Below are positions 29,201 through 35,035 of a stretch of DNA of 64,000 nucleotides, one piece after another. Positions within the stretch are counted from its first letter, which is position 1. Each line of letters begins with the position of its first letter. The notes under the pieces are model-generated. The model did not search any database and was not told the origin of the DNA. It saw only the letters and a list, made by a program, of their open reading frames with translations. The DNA lies in contig CM072345.1 in NCBI GenBank assembly GCA_036874045.1, positions 14,600,001-14,664,000 on the forward strand, given 5' to 3'. The translations under genes were made by a program, and so were the position numbers. The stretch comes from Cymodocea nodosa. Its lineage: Eukaryota; Streptophyta; Magnoliopsida; Alismatales; Cymodoceaceae.

Positions 29201-32200
29201 TGTGACTTATTAACTTAATAAACATGTACTAAAATGGAATGGAAAATGAAGTGTGCACGTCTTAATATTTGCTCAATTATTTTTTCCCATAATTTCATAA
29301 TGTGACTTATTAACTTAATACCATGATAGTTATTACAAATTTATACGTTTTTCTTATTCTTAAATATAGATATTATAGAACATTTTCTCCTTTCATCGGA
29401 CAGCTTCTTTGTCTTTGAAATTATATTAAAAAGTTTACTTAACAACTTAATCCCCACTTCACCCATACAATTCCACACTTCAATAGGATACCATTTAGTC
29501 CAATAGCCTTTCTACATTTCATATTTTTGATAGTTTCTTCTACCTTTAAACTACTAATTCTTCTAAAACAACTATAATTTATATCCTTTATATACCATCC
29601 AAATTTTACATATAAGAGTTTCCTACGATGGATTCATCAAATAACTTAATAACTTCATCTCCTAATCTTTTATTAACTATCATTCCAACTCCATTTCTAC
29701 ATCTATCTTTTCCTGTACAACATAATTTAAAATCACTATCATCAACTAACCTAGATTTTTCTCACACCTATTTAGTCTTTTGCAAGCATAGTATATTAAT
29801 TTTCCTTCTTAGCATTGTATCTACTAATTTCATACTCTTACTGATCAAGCTTCCTATATTCCAAATTGCTAACCTAATTTTAGTGTTTTAAACTAACTTC
29901 TTTACTCACACTTGTCCATTAAAATGTGATGATACTTGTTTATTTTTAACTACATCTGCACATCAATGTAAAGCCCCTTACTTAAGAAGGTTACACCTAG
30001 GGTGTGCAATGTTTTCCTCATGTTTTCTTTTTATTACACCTAAGATTTGGCACAACACATTGCTAAGAAGGTTACGCCCCAACAAATTATTTCTAAAATT
30101 CATGTTTATGAAGAGTTAACAAGTTTTTACGGTTAACTATCTACCAAACATTAACCCTCCTCCTTTATCCAAACTAAGAATTGACTATGAAGGGATGAAC
30201 CTAAATGTTAATGACAATGCCTTTTTTTAATTTGCATATTAGATGCAACTTATTAATTTTTAATGAGATTCATAATTTCTTAAGCCTTGGCGTTTTAACA
30301 ACCTTGAGATAGAGTAGGCAAACTTGAACGTAGTGGGCATTAAGTTTAAATATTACCTTGATTAATTTTTACTTTATAAAGTAGGTTAATGAGCTATAGT
30401 TTAACTAGAACATGAGCCATTGTAGGACGTTAATAATTTAATATAAAGGTAATACCTTATAAACTTAAAGCAACATCAGATAGTTGAGAGGTCAGATCAC
30501 AGTCAAACCTCTATCTTTTGTCTAAAAACCCAAGGTCTTTCTCGATAGGCAAATTGGGTGCTACAAGTTGGTGGCAATAAGGAAAAGCAATGGAAAAGAA
30601 ACATGAAGCTGGTGCACTCAATAAGTACAGTAAAGCATTCTTGAGTCGATTCATGGCATACCATATTGATACAGGAGAAAAAATGTAGGAGAATGTACCT
30701 CATTATCATAAAGTAGTTAGGCAGGACAGAAAAGGATGGTTTCTTCCATTCATAAGAACAATTCTTGAATTATCAAAGTGAGATTACTAATTTTCCCTTA
30801 AAAACTTGACTAACCTGTCCATTTCAGTGCAAAACATAAGAAAGGTGATCTTCCCAGAATCTGATAGAACAACAAGTAAATCTTTCCCCTGCAAATAAAA
30901 CAATTAGTGTCTCTAAAGAAGCATCATGACATATTAAGGAAAACAATAAAGTTTGAGCAAACCTCTGTGTTTGATCTCTTGGATTTATCCCAACGTAGGA
31001 CAGCAAGATCTTTTATTATGCCAAATACAGTTTGATCACAAACTGATTGCATTATTCCATTTTCACTAACCACTACCAACTCTATTGATGTTTCCTGAAG
31101 GAAATCCCAAGCAGCATAAACAAAATTTGTGACTGGAGAGATTGAAGTTCATTTAACAGACACTAAGTGTTAGGATGGGCTGATGGGCATATGAAAATAG
31201 GAAAGTATGTACAGCACCTTATATAAATAAGCACTTCCACTTTCCCATAAAATGGGTTGTTTATCATTTCCATGAGCAAATTTGTAAAGCTATTTTTTGA
31301 TTTGTCGAATATAATGAAAAGCATAAACATAAAGTGAAATGAAAAATAAATAAGCAATGCAAGTCAATTACAATGCAACACGATCCCACTATTGCAAAGC
31401 TGTAAATTGAAACCTTGGTAACAAAAAGATGGTGGCGATTGAGGAATGTTTGCATTCATCTTGGCAATGGATTCTACTGAGTTCAAGACAGGATCTCACG
31501 TGAGACAGACGTTTGTTTTGGAATGTTTTAAAGTGATTTTGGAACACAATTGCAACTTGTATAAAGAAAGAGGTTGGCAATGGTGAATGCATATGCTTCT
31601 AGGGGGATAGTTGGAGATGAAGGGAATCTCTTGCTGCAGCATCCTTTCCAAGCCTATTCTGTATTTCATCTATTATAGTATTGCAAACTAAAATGCAATT
31701 CTTTCAGCTCTGAGCCTTTCGAACAAAAACCAAAGGGTAAGGATTTTTTGAAAGGATAAGGATATTGAGGACCTGGAGTTGCTACTGGAGTTATTAAATT
31801 CTCCGATGCAACCCTCAAAGGGGCTGGATCCATGGCATAAAGCAAAACAACTCTAGTATAGTCTACGTAAAGTGCATCAAGAGGCTGAAATTAAAGGATG
31901 GTTCCTAACAAGCTTCCTTCAAGATGATGGTCTTCAATGAAGTCTCTCTACTTAATTCCCTTTGATTAATTGCTTGCTTAAGTATTACAGAATCAAAAGA
32001 CTCCAAACCCCACTACTACAACAAGTGCCTAACTCAAATGAAGTGATATAAATCATTCAAATTTGTCACCTATATCATTTTCAATGATTTGCCAGGTTTC
32101 CATTGGGATACACCTAAGTCCTGTTTGTGCACTGTTAGAAAGTAAAGAAATAGAAAAAATGGAAAGTCAGGAAAAGGAAAAAATAAAAAGTTAGGATAGT

Positions 32201-34778
32201 CAGGAAACAAAAAGATAGGAAAGTGATGTTAGTGATTGTTTATGCCGCTATCAAAAAGTTAGGAAAGTTGTATAAAATAGGTTTTTTAATGAATAACCTA
32301 AACAAGATTGATGGACATGATTTGTTTCCTTCCTCTATGGCTATTTCTTGTCCAGCTCAATTCAACCTCCTGCCAAACCCAAGCTATGTGCCGCCTCAAC
32401 AGTTTCCTTCTTCAATGTCAATGTATTTCACCAACAAGGAAACCTTCCAAATCTCTAAGCTACAGACAACCAGCACCCTTACCCTTCTCCATTTTCAAAA
32501 AGGAACTCCTTTCCCTTTACATGGGAAGGAGGAGATTCAAAAAAACCCTTCTCCTAACAAATAAGTGGGGGGAAGAAGCTTTTGGGCTTCGAGGGAGGGA
32601 CACCCAACATCTCAAGGGAAGAACATCCTTCACACCACCATGAACACCTTCACCTCTAACCTTCCACACTCCATCAAATCAGCCCATCCACCTTCAAACA
32701 ACCACATTAGCTCTCCATTCTCACTTGAGCACCTTGACCACAACCTCCACTCCTATCCAAACATCCTCCCTCCACATCACAGACCTATATCATTTTTGAC
32801 AACCTACAAATCACACCACCTCTATTCCAACCTCAAACGACAAAAAAACAACCCACAATCAATTGGTCGATCCATTGGAAAGACTCCCTTCCAATCCATT
32901 GACGTCCATCATTCTTCCAAGGCACAAGAGGTGACATAGTCAAAGACGAGAGGAGGATGAAGGGGTGGTGACAAACAAAGGAATAGAGTTGGTCAAAGAC
33001 AGGAGGGGGTTTCATGCCAGCAGCACAAGTGACGTCAAGCAGTGTGGGCAAGGACAAGAGGAGGACAATGATTTTTTATTTTCGAACGATAGAGGGTTCA
33101 AAAGTTGAGAAGAGTCTAGCCTTTATACATAAAAAAGTTAATAATAAATTTTCAACTTTTTGATGTAGCACAGATAATAGGAAAGTTAGAATTTTTTCTG
33201 TATTTTCCTTTCCTGACTTTCCTGATAGCACAACCCTCCCCCCAATGTTAAAGTCAAGTATCCACTAATGTAAGGTCTCGATAGAATCTAACATTGTAGA
33301 CAGTAACTATCACTTCAATAAGTCAACCTAGAGAGGCAGTCTTGATGGGAAAGTTGTAGCATCATGAACATTTGTTTTAAGTGTTGATTAGATAGTTGCT
33401 GGGTCCAACAATCAGTAATATATATTGATGTATGTCATCAAAATTTCAGTGATATGCATCTAACTTTCAATTTATATATTCATGAAATAACACCGATGTA
33501 GGAGTTTTCTCAATAAATGTGAATTTGCATTTTCCAAAAAAAATTGTTTTTTTCACTATGTTTCCAATAACATAAGGACATAACCATCAAGTTGACAACT
33601 AGAAGGTTGTAACTACTTTATGGCATATGATGTCCAACAATTATGAAAAATATTTAAAATTAAGCCCACAACATTAAGGATGTTAGCACAAATAGGATGA
33701 ATCACACTGATAGAAGTGATACATAATGTTTTGTTCAAGGAAATCTCATCATGGTGATTGAAATAAGTAATTCACCTAGATTCTAGAAAATAAAAAAGCA
33801 ATGACACTACACATGCATGCACATACGACCACCCACGTGCACACACAAACACACTACACATGCACGAAGACACACATACACAACCAACAACCTACCCACC
33901 CACACACACATAGACGAACACACGCATGCATGTGCACACACATACACACCAGCCCATTCACACATAAGCACACACAATCACACACAATCACACATGCATG
34001 CGCACACCCAATCCACCCATACGCACGACACACATGCAAAACCACCCACAAGCATATGCACACGCACAAACCCACCCACACACAAATTTACACACATGCA
34101 CGCACACACCCACACACACACACGTGCATACATGAACACACATACCCATCCACCCAAATACGCGCACGTGCAAACCCACTCAGGCGCACAACCGTACAGA
34201 CACGCAAGTACGTGCGGACCCACCTGGCCGCCTACACACGCCCACCCACCCAAATCTCTCCCGCCCCTCCTTCGGTCCTTCTTTCTTTTATATTCCATCA
34301 CTACTACAACTTGAGGGATCCTGCTATGGGGAGACTCACCGATATCCGAAGATCTAGTGTTGAACTCCCAACGCTATATTGCAGGAGGCCAGAGTCAATT
34401 TATGCAGTCTTCGTTTTAAAACACAAAGTACAGAATGGGAGACTCGTGACCAAAAGAAAAATCGTTTGATTCTTCAGACAAGGAGGAAAAAACAGGAATA
34501 AAAAACGCCCGTAGCCAGATGCTACCAAATCCAAACCAGAAAGTCGTCATCAAGCAATAAAAAACATTCAAGGATCAAAAATATCAGGAAGACAAACTAG
34601 GAATTACCTTCCCGAGGACGATGTCGAGGAAGAAAGAAGAACGAAAGTGTCCGCGCACGGCATGGAGGACGGCGCTGCTCTTGAACACGCATTTGGCGAG
34701 ATAATGGACACCGCCACCTGCCGGCTCCGAGCAAGAGTGCCGCGCACTCGCGCCCTTCCATCTTTCATCCTCCGCCAT
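1821..34778 (-). CDS. CPSF-A/SF3B3/DDB1-superfamily protein (AT3G11960-like), 14 exons seen, 3' end off the left edge
   Basis: Large multi-propeller scaffold of the family that includes CPSF160, SF3B3 and DDB1; the order and wording of the peptide match my memory of Arabidopsis AT3G11960. Coding exons, 5' to 3' on the minus strand: 34608-34778, 30963-31094, 30815-30888, 28703-28786, 27860-27947, 27586-27731, 25468-27439, 24451-24761, 22119-22416, 21687-21842, 21393-21534, 13133-13209, 2072-2211, 1821-1929. Every junction uses GT-AG and the phases join without a break, giving 3900 nt (1300 codons). The relative is about 1380 aa, so about 80 C-terminal residues should lie left of position 1. 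The start at 34778 has A at -3 and G at +4. Introns reach 10.9 kb (intron 12) and 8.2 kb (intron 11) and are full of repeats. No in-frame damage is seen. The biochemical role of this subfamily is poorly known, so mRNA-processing or ubiquitin-ligase functions should not be assumed. Confidence 0.93.
2731..2880 (+). mobile_element. Au-type SINE, apparently full length, diverged
   Basis: It starts GGGTGAGCCTTGGCTTGCAA, the tRNA-derived 5' end of the Au SINE family with its A-box. The CTCCATTGAGACCTAAAA region is where the B-box lies in the family. It then follows the family order of TACAAT..., a short GC-rich stretch and a CCCCATGCGC-type 3' part. It lies in intron 13/12 of the CPSF-A-like gene, in the opposite orientation. 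Recognised from memory of the family; divergence is considerable. Confidence 0.6.
3720..3895. repeat. T/C-rich tract related to the 18.6-19.7 kb repeat units
   Basis: A long pyrimidine-rich stretch (TTTTTTTCTCTC, CTCTCCCCCTCTC and so on). The phrase ACTTCCATCGTTTTTTA followed by ACATAATAATTTTTTTCTC closely resembles the phrase ACTTCCACCATTTTTTATG plus TAATAATTTTTTTTCACC in the array near 18.84 kb, so this is probably a dispersed member of that repeat rather than simple low complexity. Confidence 0.5.
4137..4241 (-). repeat. 3' LTR of the Copia fossil
   Basis: It begins TG and ends CA in window orientation and carries the shared core TTTTAACCCTAAA and ATTTCCTAACA. It pairs with 8737-8844 in direct orientation. 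The polypurine tract lies immediately to its right (4242-4254). Confidence 0.75.
4605..5056. mobile_element. 452-bp TIR MITE nested inside the Copia fossil
   Basis: The left end GGCTGTGTTTATTTGC and the reverse complement of the right end, GGTTGTGTTTGTTTC, form imperfect terminal inverted repeats. The flanks are TAA (4602-4604) and AAA (5057-5059), an almost preserved TWA target duplication as used by PIF/Harbinger. It lies between the RNase H and reverse-transcriptase traces of the Copia copy, so it inserted later. No coding capacity. Confidence 0.55.
8737..8844 (-). repeat. 5' LTR of the Copia fossil
   Basis: Direct partner of 4137-4241: shared GTATTTACAT, GGGTTTTAACCCTAAA and ATTTCCTA(A/G)CA blocks. 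The primer-binding-site-like sequence lies just left of it (about 8723-8735). Confidence 0.75.
8845..9814. other. Intron 12 sequence between the Copia fossil and the next TIR-like element
   Basis: Mixed AT-rich intron with a slightly GC-richer patch at 9220-9480 rich in GGTGGTGG. The short open frames here (for example 9225-9422) have no recognisable domain. Nothing further can be supported. Confidence 0.4.
9815..11191. mobile_element. Probable non-autonomous TIR element, about 1.4 kb
   Basis: The left end GGGTGTTTGTGCACCC and the reverse complement of the right end, GGGGAGTGCTTGTACACTC, are similar, and subterminal regions on both sides carry GGAAAATG-type phrases in inverted orientation. 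The ends resemble those of the other TGTTTGTGCA elements in this window. The interior holds a direct duplication (about 10007-10085 and 10186-10260, sharing CCCTTGCAA and ATGGAT phrases) that produces a chance 129-codon frame. A clean target-site duplication is not seen. Confidence 0.4.
11830..12970 (+). mobile_element. L1-type LINE, truncated 3' end
   Basis: Decayed reading frames on the plus strand show the plant L1 ORF2 C-terminal signature. Near 11.84 kb is FNKALLIKWLWKF followed by ALWAYIIKE; near 12.38 kb is TPLKVTFFIG; near 12.5 kb is a zf-RVT-like LLCNDSEKMLDNIFLQCPVA followed by MKLW. Frameshifts and stops interrupt it. It sits in intron 12 of the CPSF-A-like gene, antisense to it, ending about 170 bp before exon 12. 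Confidence 0.7.
13133..13209 (-). CDS. CPSF-A-like gene, exon 12 (77 bp, residues 1192-1217)
   Basis: Small exon stranded between an 8.2-kb intron and a 10.9-kb intron. It reads DNASPERNLTQCCAYYMGE then TIVTMRK, matching the conserved CAYYMGE block of the family. Acceptor TTGAAG|AT at 13210/13209, donor AAG|GTACC at 13133/13132. The first codon is completed by the single G left by exon 11, and the exon ends in phase 0, matching exon 13. An L1-type LINE fragment ends about 170 bp away on its left. Confidence 0.85.
13515..13684 (+). mobile_element. Au-type SINE with 3' T-rich tail
   Basis: It has the tRNA-like region GACACAATGGTGAGGTTG, TCCATTG and a B-box-like TTATGGGTTAAAA. Then come the family phrases CAATCTCTCCATTGG, GGTACAATCTGATTTTCCC and GGTAGGAACCTCATGCAGTA, followed by TTTTTT just after 13680. 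Order and spacing match the Au SINE as remembered. It lies in intron 11 of the CPSF-A-like gene, antisense. Confidence 0.7.
13700..16380. other. Intron 11 sequence without recognisable content
   Basis: About 2.7 kb of AT-rich intron. Several short open frames (for example 14643-14825 and 15988-16281) show no domain, and no coding exon of the host gene fits here because exons 11 and 12 join in phase. Old transposon debris is likely but I cannot name it. Confidence 0.4.
16385..17690 (-). mobile_element. Possible non-autonomous LTR element remnant (TRIM/LARD-like)
   Basis: Read on the minus strand, a polypurine stretch (GCTTGAAAGAAAG) ends at 16542, next to TGTTGGAGAATATT, as at a Copia 3' LTR start. 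About 1.1 kb to the right, TGGTACTAGAGCTTAGG (near 17665-17681) looks like an initiator-Met primer-binding site, preceded by TTTTCTTGTA, which echoes the LTR tail TTATTTCTTGTA near 16390. The interior is non-coding, with a strong T/C tract at 16860-17010. The second LTR is largely unrecognisable. Old and broken. Confidence 0.4.
18020..18510. repeat. Dispersed repeat, copy 1 (partner at 24.96-25.41 kb)
   Basis: Shares with 24960-25410, in the same orientation, a run of phrases in the same order: CCAACTTGAAACTT, ATATAAAAAC, AATTTCCTAA, ATTAGATA(A/G)AGATATA, TAGTCACAT, then TCAAGTTA and AGGTTATATTTTAATAG. No coding capacity. Both copies lie in introns of the same gene (introns 11 and 7). Confidence 0.6.
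18605..19700. repeat. Tandem array of about 300-bp AT/pyrimidine-rich units
   Basis: The landmark AGATTTTAGAGTAAATTATA recurs at about 18635, 18937, 19052 and (one variant) 19337, giving spacings of 302, 115 and 285 bp: three long units and one partial. Each full unit runs from the landmark through AAGAATATAAGAGATAGGTA and a GAGGAATATTATTT block to a T/C-rich tract. The GAGGAATAT block resembles the LTR-tail-like sequence at 16.39-16.43 kb, suggesting the array grew from an LTR-element fragment. Confidence 0.65.
20125..20225 (-). mobile_element. Au-type SINE fragment
   Basis: Read on the minus strand: GGTGCAATGATACTTCATCA, TGACCTATAAGTCATGGG, TTCAAATATTAGAAA, matching the promoter-bearing 5' half of the Au SINE with the B-box at GGGTTCAAAT. 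The 3' half is not recognisable. Confidence 0.5.
20860..21155 (-). mobile_element. RTE-type LINE fragment, ORF2 3' end
   Basis: Minus-strand reading gives EENIRENNLR, FSHIFGRPMDALVRRED and a run of alternating stops. This is the usual IREN.LRWFGH..RR..DA.VRR segment near the end of plant RTE reverse-transcriptase ORFs. It lies about 170 bp from exon 11 of the CPSF-A-like gene, in the same orientation. Confidence 0.6.
21393..24761 (-). CDS. CPSF-A-like gene, exons 8-11 (residues 890-1191), start of the CPSF_A domain
   Basis: Exons 24451-24761, 22119-22416, 21687-21842 and 21393-21534. Blocks typical of the C-terminal CPSF_A domain are visible: QKFHIGGTPRKILYHKESK and DPLSGSLLAKFKFGPGE in exon 8, RVVVISLDNNSMEAC and YLDHYFLISAGNI in exon 9, LYVYGFLNNNPRQLRRFA and RIAVGDCRDGVLFFTYQE in exon 10, and LYCDPMQRLIADCLLL with VSDKRGSVSIL in exon 11. 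A serine-rich insert (DILSSHSSSSEDN) sits in exon 9 and could be a disordered loop. The 1.7-kb intron 8 holds an Au-SINE piece and an RTE-LINE piece. Confidence 0.92.
22550..22655 (+). mobile_element. Au-type SINE fragment
   Basis: Plus-strand GATGATAAGATTGTTCCATT, then TGACCTAAAAGTCATGGG, then TTCAAATCCTAGAAA: the tRNA-derived region with an intact-looking B-box (GGTTCAAATC). A poly-C then poly-A stretch follows at 22649-22670. It lies just upstream of exon 9 within intron 8. Confidence 0.6.
22735..23045 (-). mobile_element. RTE-type LINE fragment, ORF2 3' end
   Basis: Same segment and orientation as 20860-21155 and 54515-54775. The three share antisense phrases such as CATAAATTTAAAT(C/T)TTT, AATTTCTTCT and TCTTATTTTCAATTGGTGCAACTTC. 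Heavily decayed. It lies in intron 8. Confidence 0.5.
23050..24440. other. Intron 8 remainder, no recognisable element
   Basis: AT-rich intron with a short poly-C run (24043-24053). The small open frame at 24065-24274 has no domain. Nothing else can be supported. Confidence 0.4.
24960..25410. repeat. Dispersed repeat, copy 2
   Basis: Direct-orientation partner of 18020-18510. It ends about 60 bp left of exon 7 of the CPSF-A-like gene, so the insertion has come close to the splice donor without removing it. Confidence 0.6.
25468..27439 (-). CDS. CPSF-A-like gene, exon 7, the 1.97-kb central exon (residues 232-889)
   Basis: One uninterrupted exon carries about half of the visible protein, covering the remainder of the N-terminal propeller region and the linker into the middle propellers. 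It opens SDISMNELLICGCYNDTN, contains the family-like stretches SSPKLMICLDTGDLYIL, LLWVNGGYITAFAEMGDG and EGSLRIIRNGVNVDRLIRT, and closes ILFVAENSLNL before the donor CTG|GTAACA at 25468/25467. The open frame runs only four codons past the donor before a stop, which supports the splice. No membrane segment or signal peptide is evident. Confidence 0.92.
27586..31094 (-). CDS. CPSF-A-like gene, exons 2-6 (residues 58-232)
   Basis: Five short exons: 30963-31094, 30815-30888, 28703-28786, 27860-27947 and 27586-27731. They encode successive beta-strands of the N-terminal (MMS1_N-type) propeller. Recognisable blocks are ETSIELVVVSENG and KDLAVLRWDKSKRSNTE in exon 2, LLVVLSDSGKITFL in exon 3, LTHVQLSGPGNSRHQLGR in exon 4, GGYIAVSAYEDYFALL in exon 5 and DNYNPILAVIMHR at the exon 6/7 junction. 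Donors and acceptors are GT-AG; exons 3, 4 and 6 end in phase 2 and the next exon completes each codon cleanly. RTE-LINE and other repeats lie in the intron between exons 4 and 3. Confidence 0.9.
28110..28370. repeat. Imperfect direct duplication in intron 4
   Basis: CTTGAGTGTTGTT occurs at about 28113 and 28276. Each is followed by a T-rich stretch, a (C/T)CTTC.(C/T)TTTCT block and GTAAG(C/T)(A/G)CATTT(A/G)TAT, then a T-rich tail. Period is about 163 bp. No coding content. Confidence 0.45.
29390..29890 (-). mobile_element. RTE-type LINE, endonuclease and start of reverse transcriptase
   Basis: Minus-strand readings give KIRLAIWNIGSLISKSMKLV, then DTMLRRKINILCLQKTK, and FKLCCTGKDRCRNGVGMIV: the start of an RTE apurinic-endonuclease domain. 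Nearby is KNMKCRKAIGLNGI, the conserved RT entry segment, reached after a large internal deletion. Several stops interrupt it. It lies in the intron between exons 4 and 3 of the host gene, in the same orientation. Confidence 0.75.
32118..33243. mobile_element. Probable non-autonomous TIR element, about 1.1 kb, in intron 1
   Basis: Left-end sequence TGTTTGTGCACTGTTAGAAA plus GGAAAGTCAGGAAAAGGAAAA faces the right-end reverse complement GGGTTGTGCTATCAGGAAAG plus TCAGGAAAGGAAAATA. TAA (32115-32117) precedes the left end; the right duplication is unclear. The interior contains Pro/Ser/His-rich chance frames (32223-32939) with no domain. The end motif is shared with the other TGTTTGTGCA elements here. 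Confidence 0.5.
33806..34256. repeat. CA-rich minisatellite, about 450 bp
   Basis: Degenerate (CA)n and CCCACACA sequence with CATGCA, GCACGC and ACCCACC variants. It translates in every frame to His/Thr/Pro or Cys/Val/Gly repeats that are not real proteins. It lies in intron 1 of the CPSF-A-like gene, 350-800 bp downstream of exon 1. Alternating purine-pyrimidine tracts like this can adopt Z-DNA and often vary in length. Confidence 0.85.
34257..34600. other. Proximal intron 1 of the CPSF-A-like gene
   Basis: About 340 bp between the minisatellite and exon 1, moderately GC-rich. No recognisable element. Confidence 0.4.
34608..34778 (-). CDS. CPSF-A-like gene, exon 1 (start codon, residues 1-57)
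   Basis: The exon begins MAEDERWKG and ends in the family block HYLAKCVF...VRGHFRSSFFLDIVLGK, which is how the Arabidopsis relative also opens its first propeller. The donor AAG|GTAATT is at 34608/34607. The exon is GC-rich, unlike the later exons. A longer open frame on the same strand (34604-34954) and another on the plus strand (34647-34970) are shadows of this GC-rich stretch. Confidence 0.9.
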
Positions 34779-35035
34779 TCTCTCTCCAGAGAGACACCGG
34801 ATGCGTCGGAGGTGCGATTGGAACGGGAAGAGGAGCAGGTGCGGACGATGGGGTATCGGGTGTCGGATCTACCGCGGTTACCGAAGTGGAGGGAAGCAAG
34901 GCCGGTGCGGGTAGGCGGATCGACTGATCGGGTGGTCAAACGTCCGGATGGCACGATCCACGATGACTAAAGTAGGATCCAACGTGCCGAGGAGATTACT
35001 TATTACCTACCGAAGGATAGTCTTCCTGGGAAGAA

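Noticed and set aside
32223-32939. Overlapping plus-strand frames of 111-124 codons
   Set aside because: Inside a TIR-bounded element in intron 1; Ser/His/Pro-rich without any domain.
33801-34469. Long His/Thr-rich open frame (222 codons) and Cys/Val/Gly-rich frames on the other strand
   Set aside because: They are translations of the CA-rich minisatellite inside an intron; codon content follows the repeat and no domain is present.
34647-34970. 107-codon plus-strand frame and 116-codon minus-strand frame over 34604-34954
   Set aside because: They overlap the GC-rich first exon of the CPSF-A-like gene in other frames; neither has a recognisable domain, while the third frame splices cleanly.
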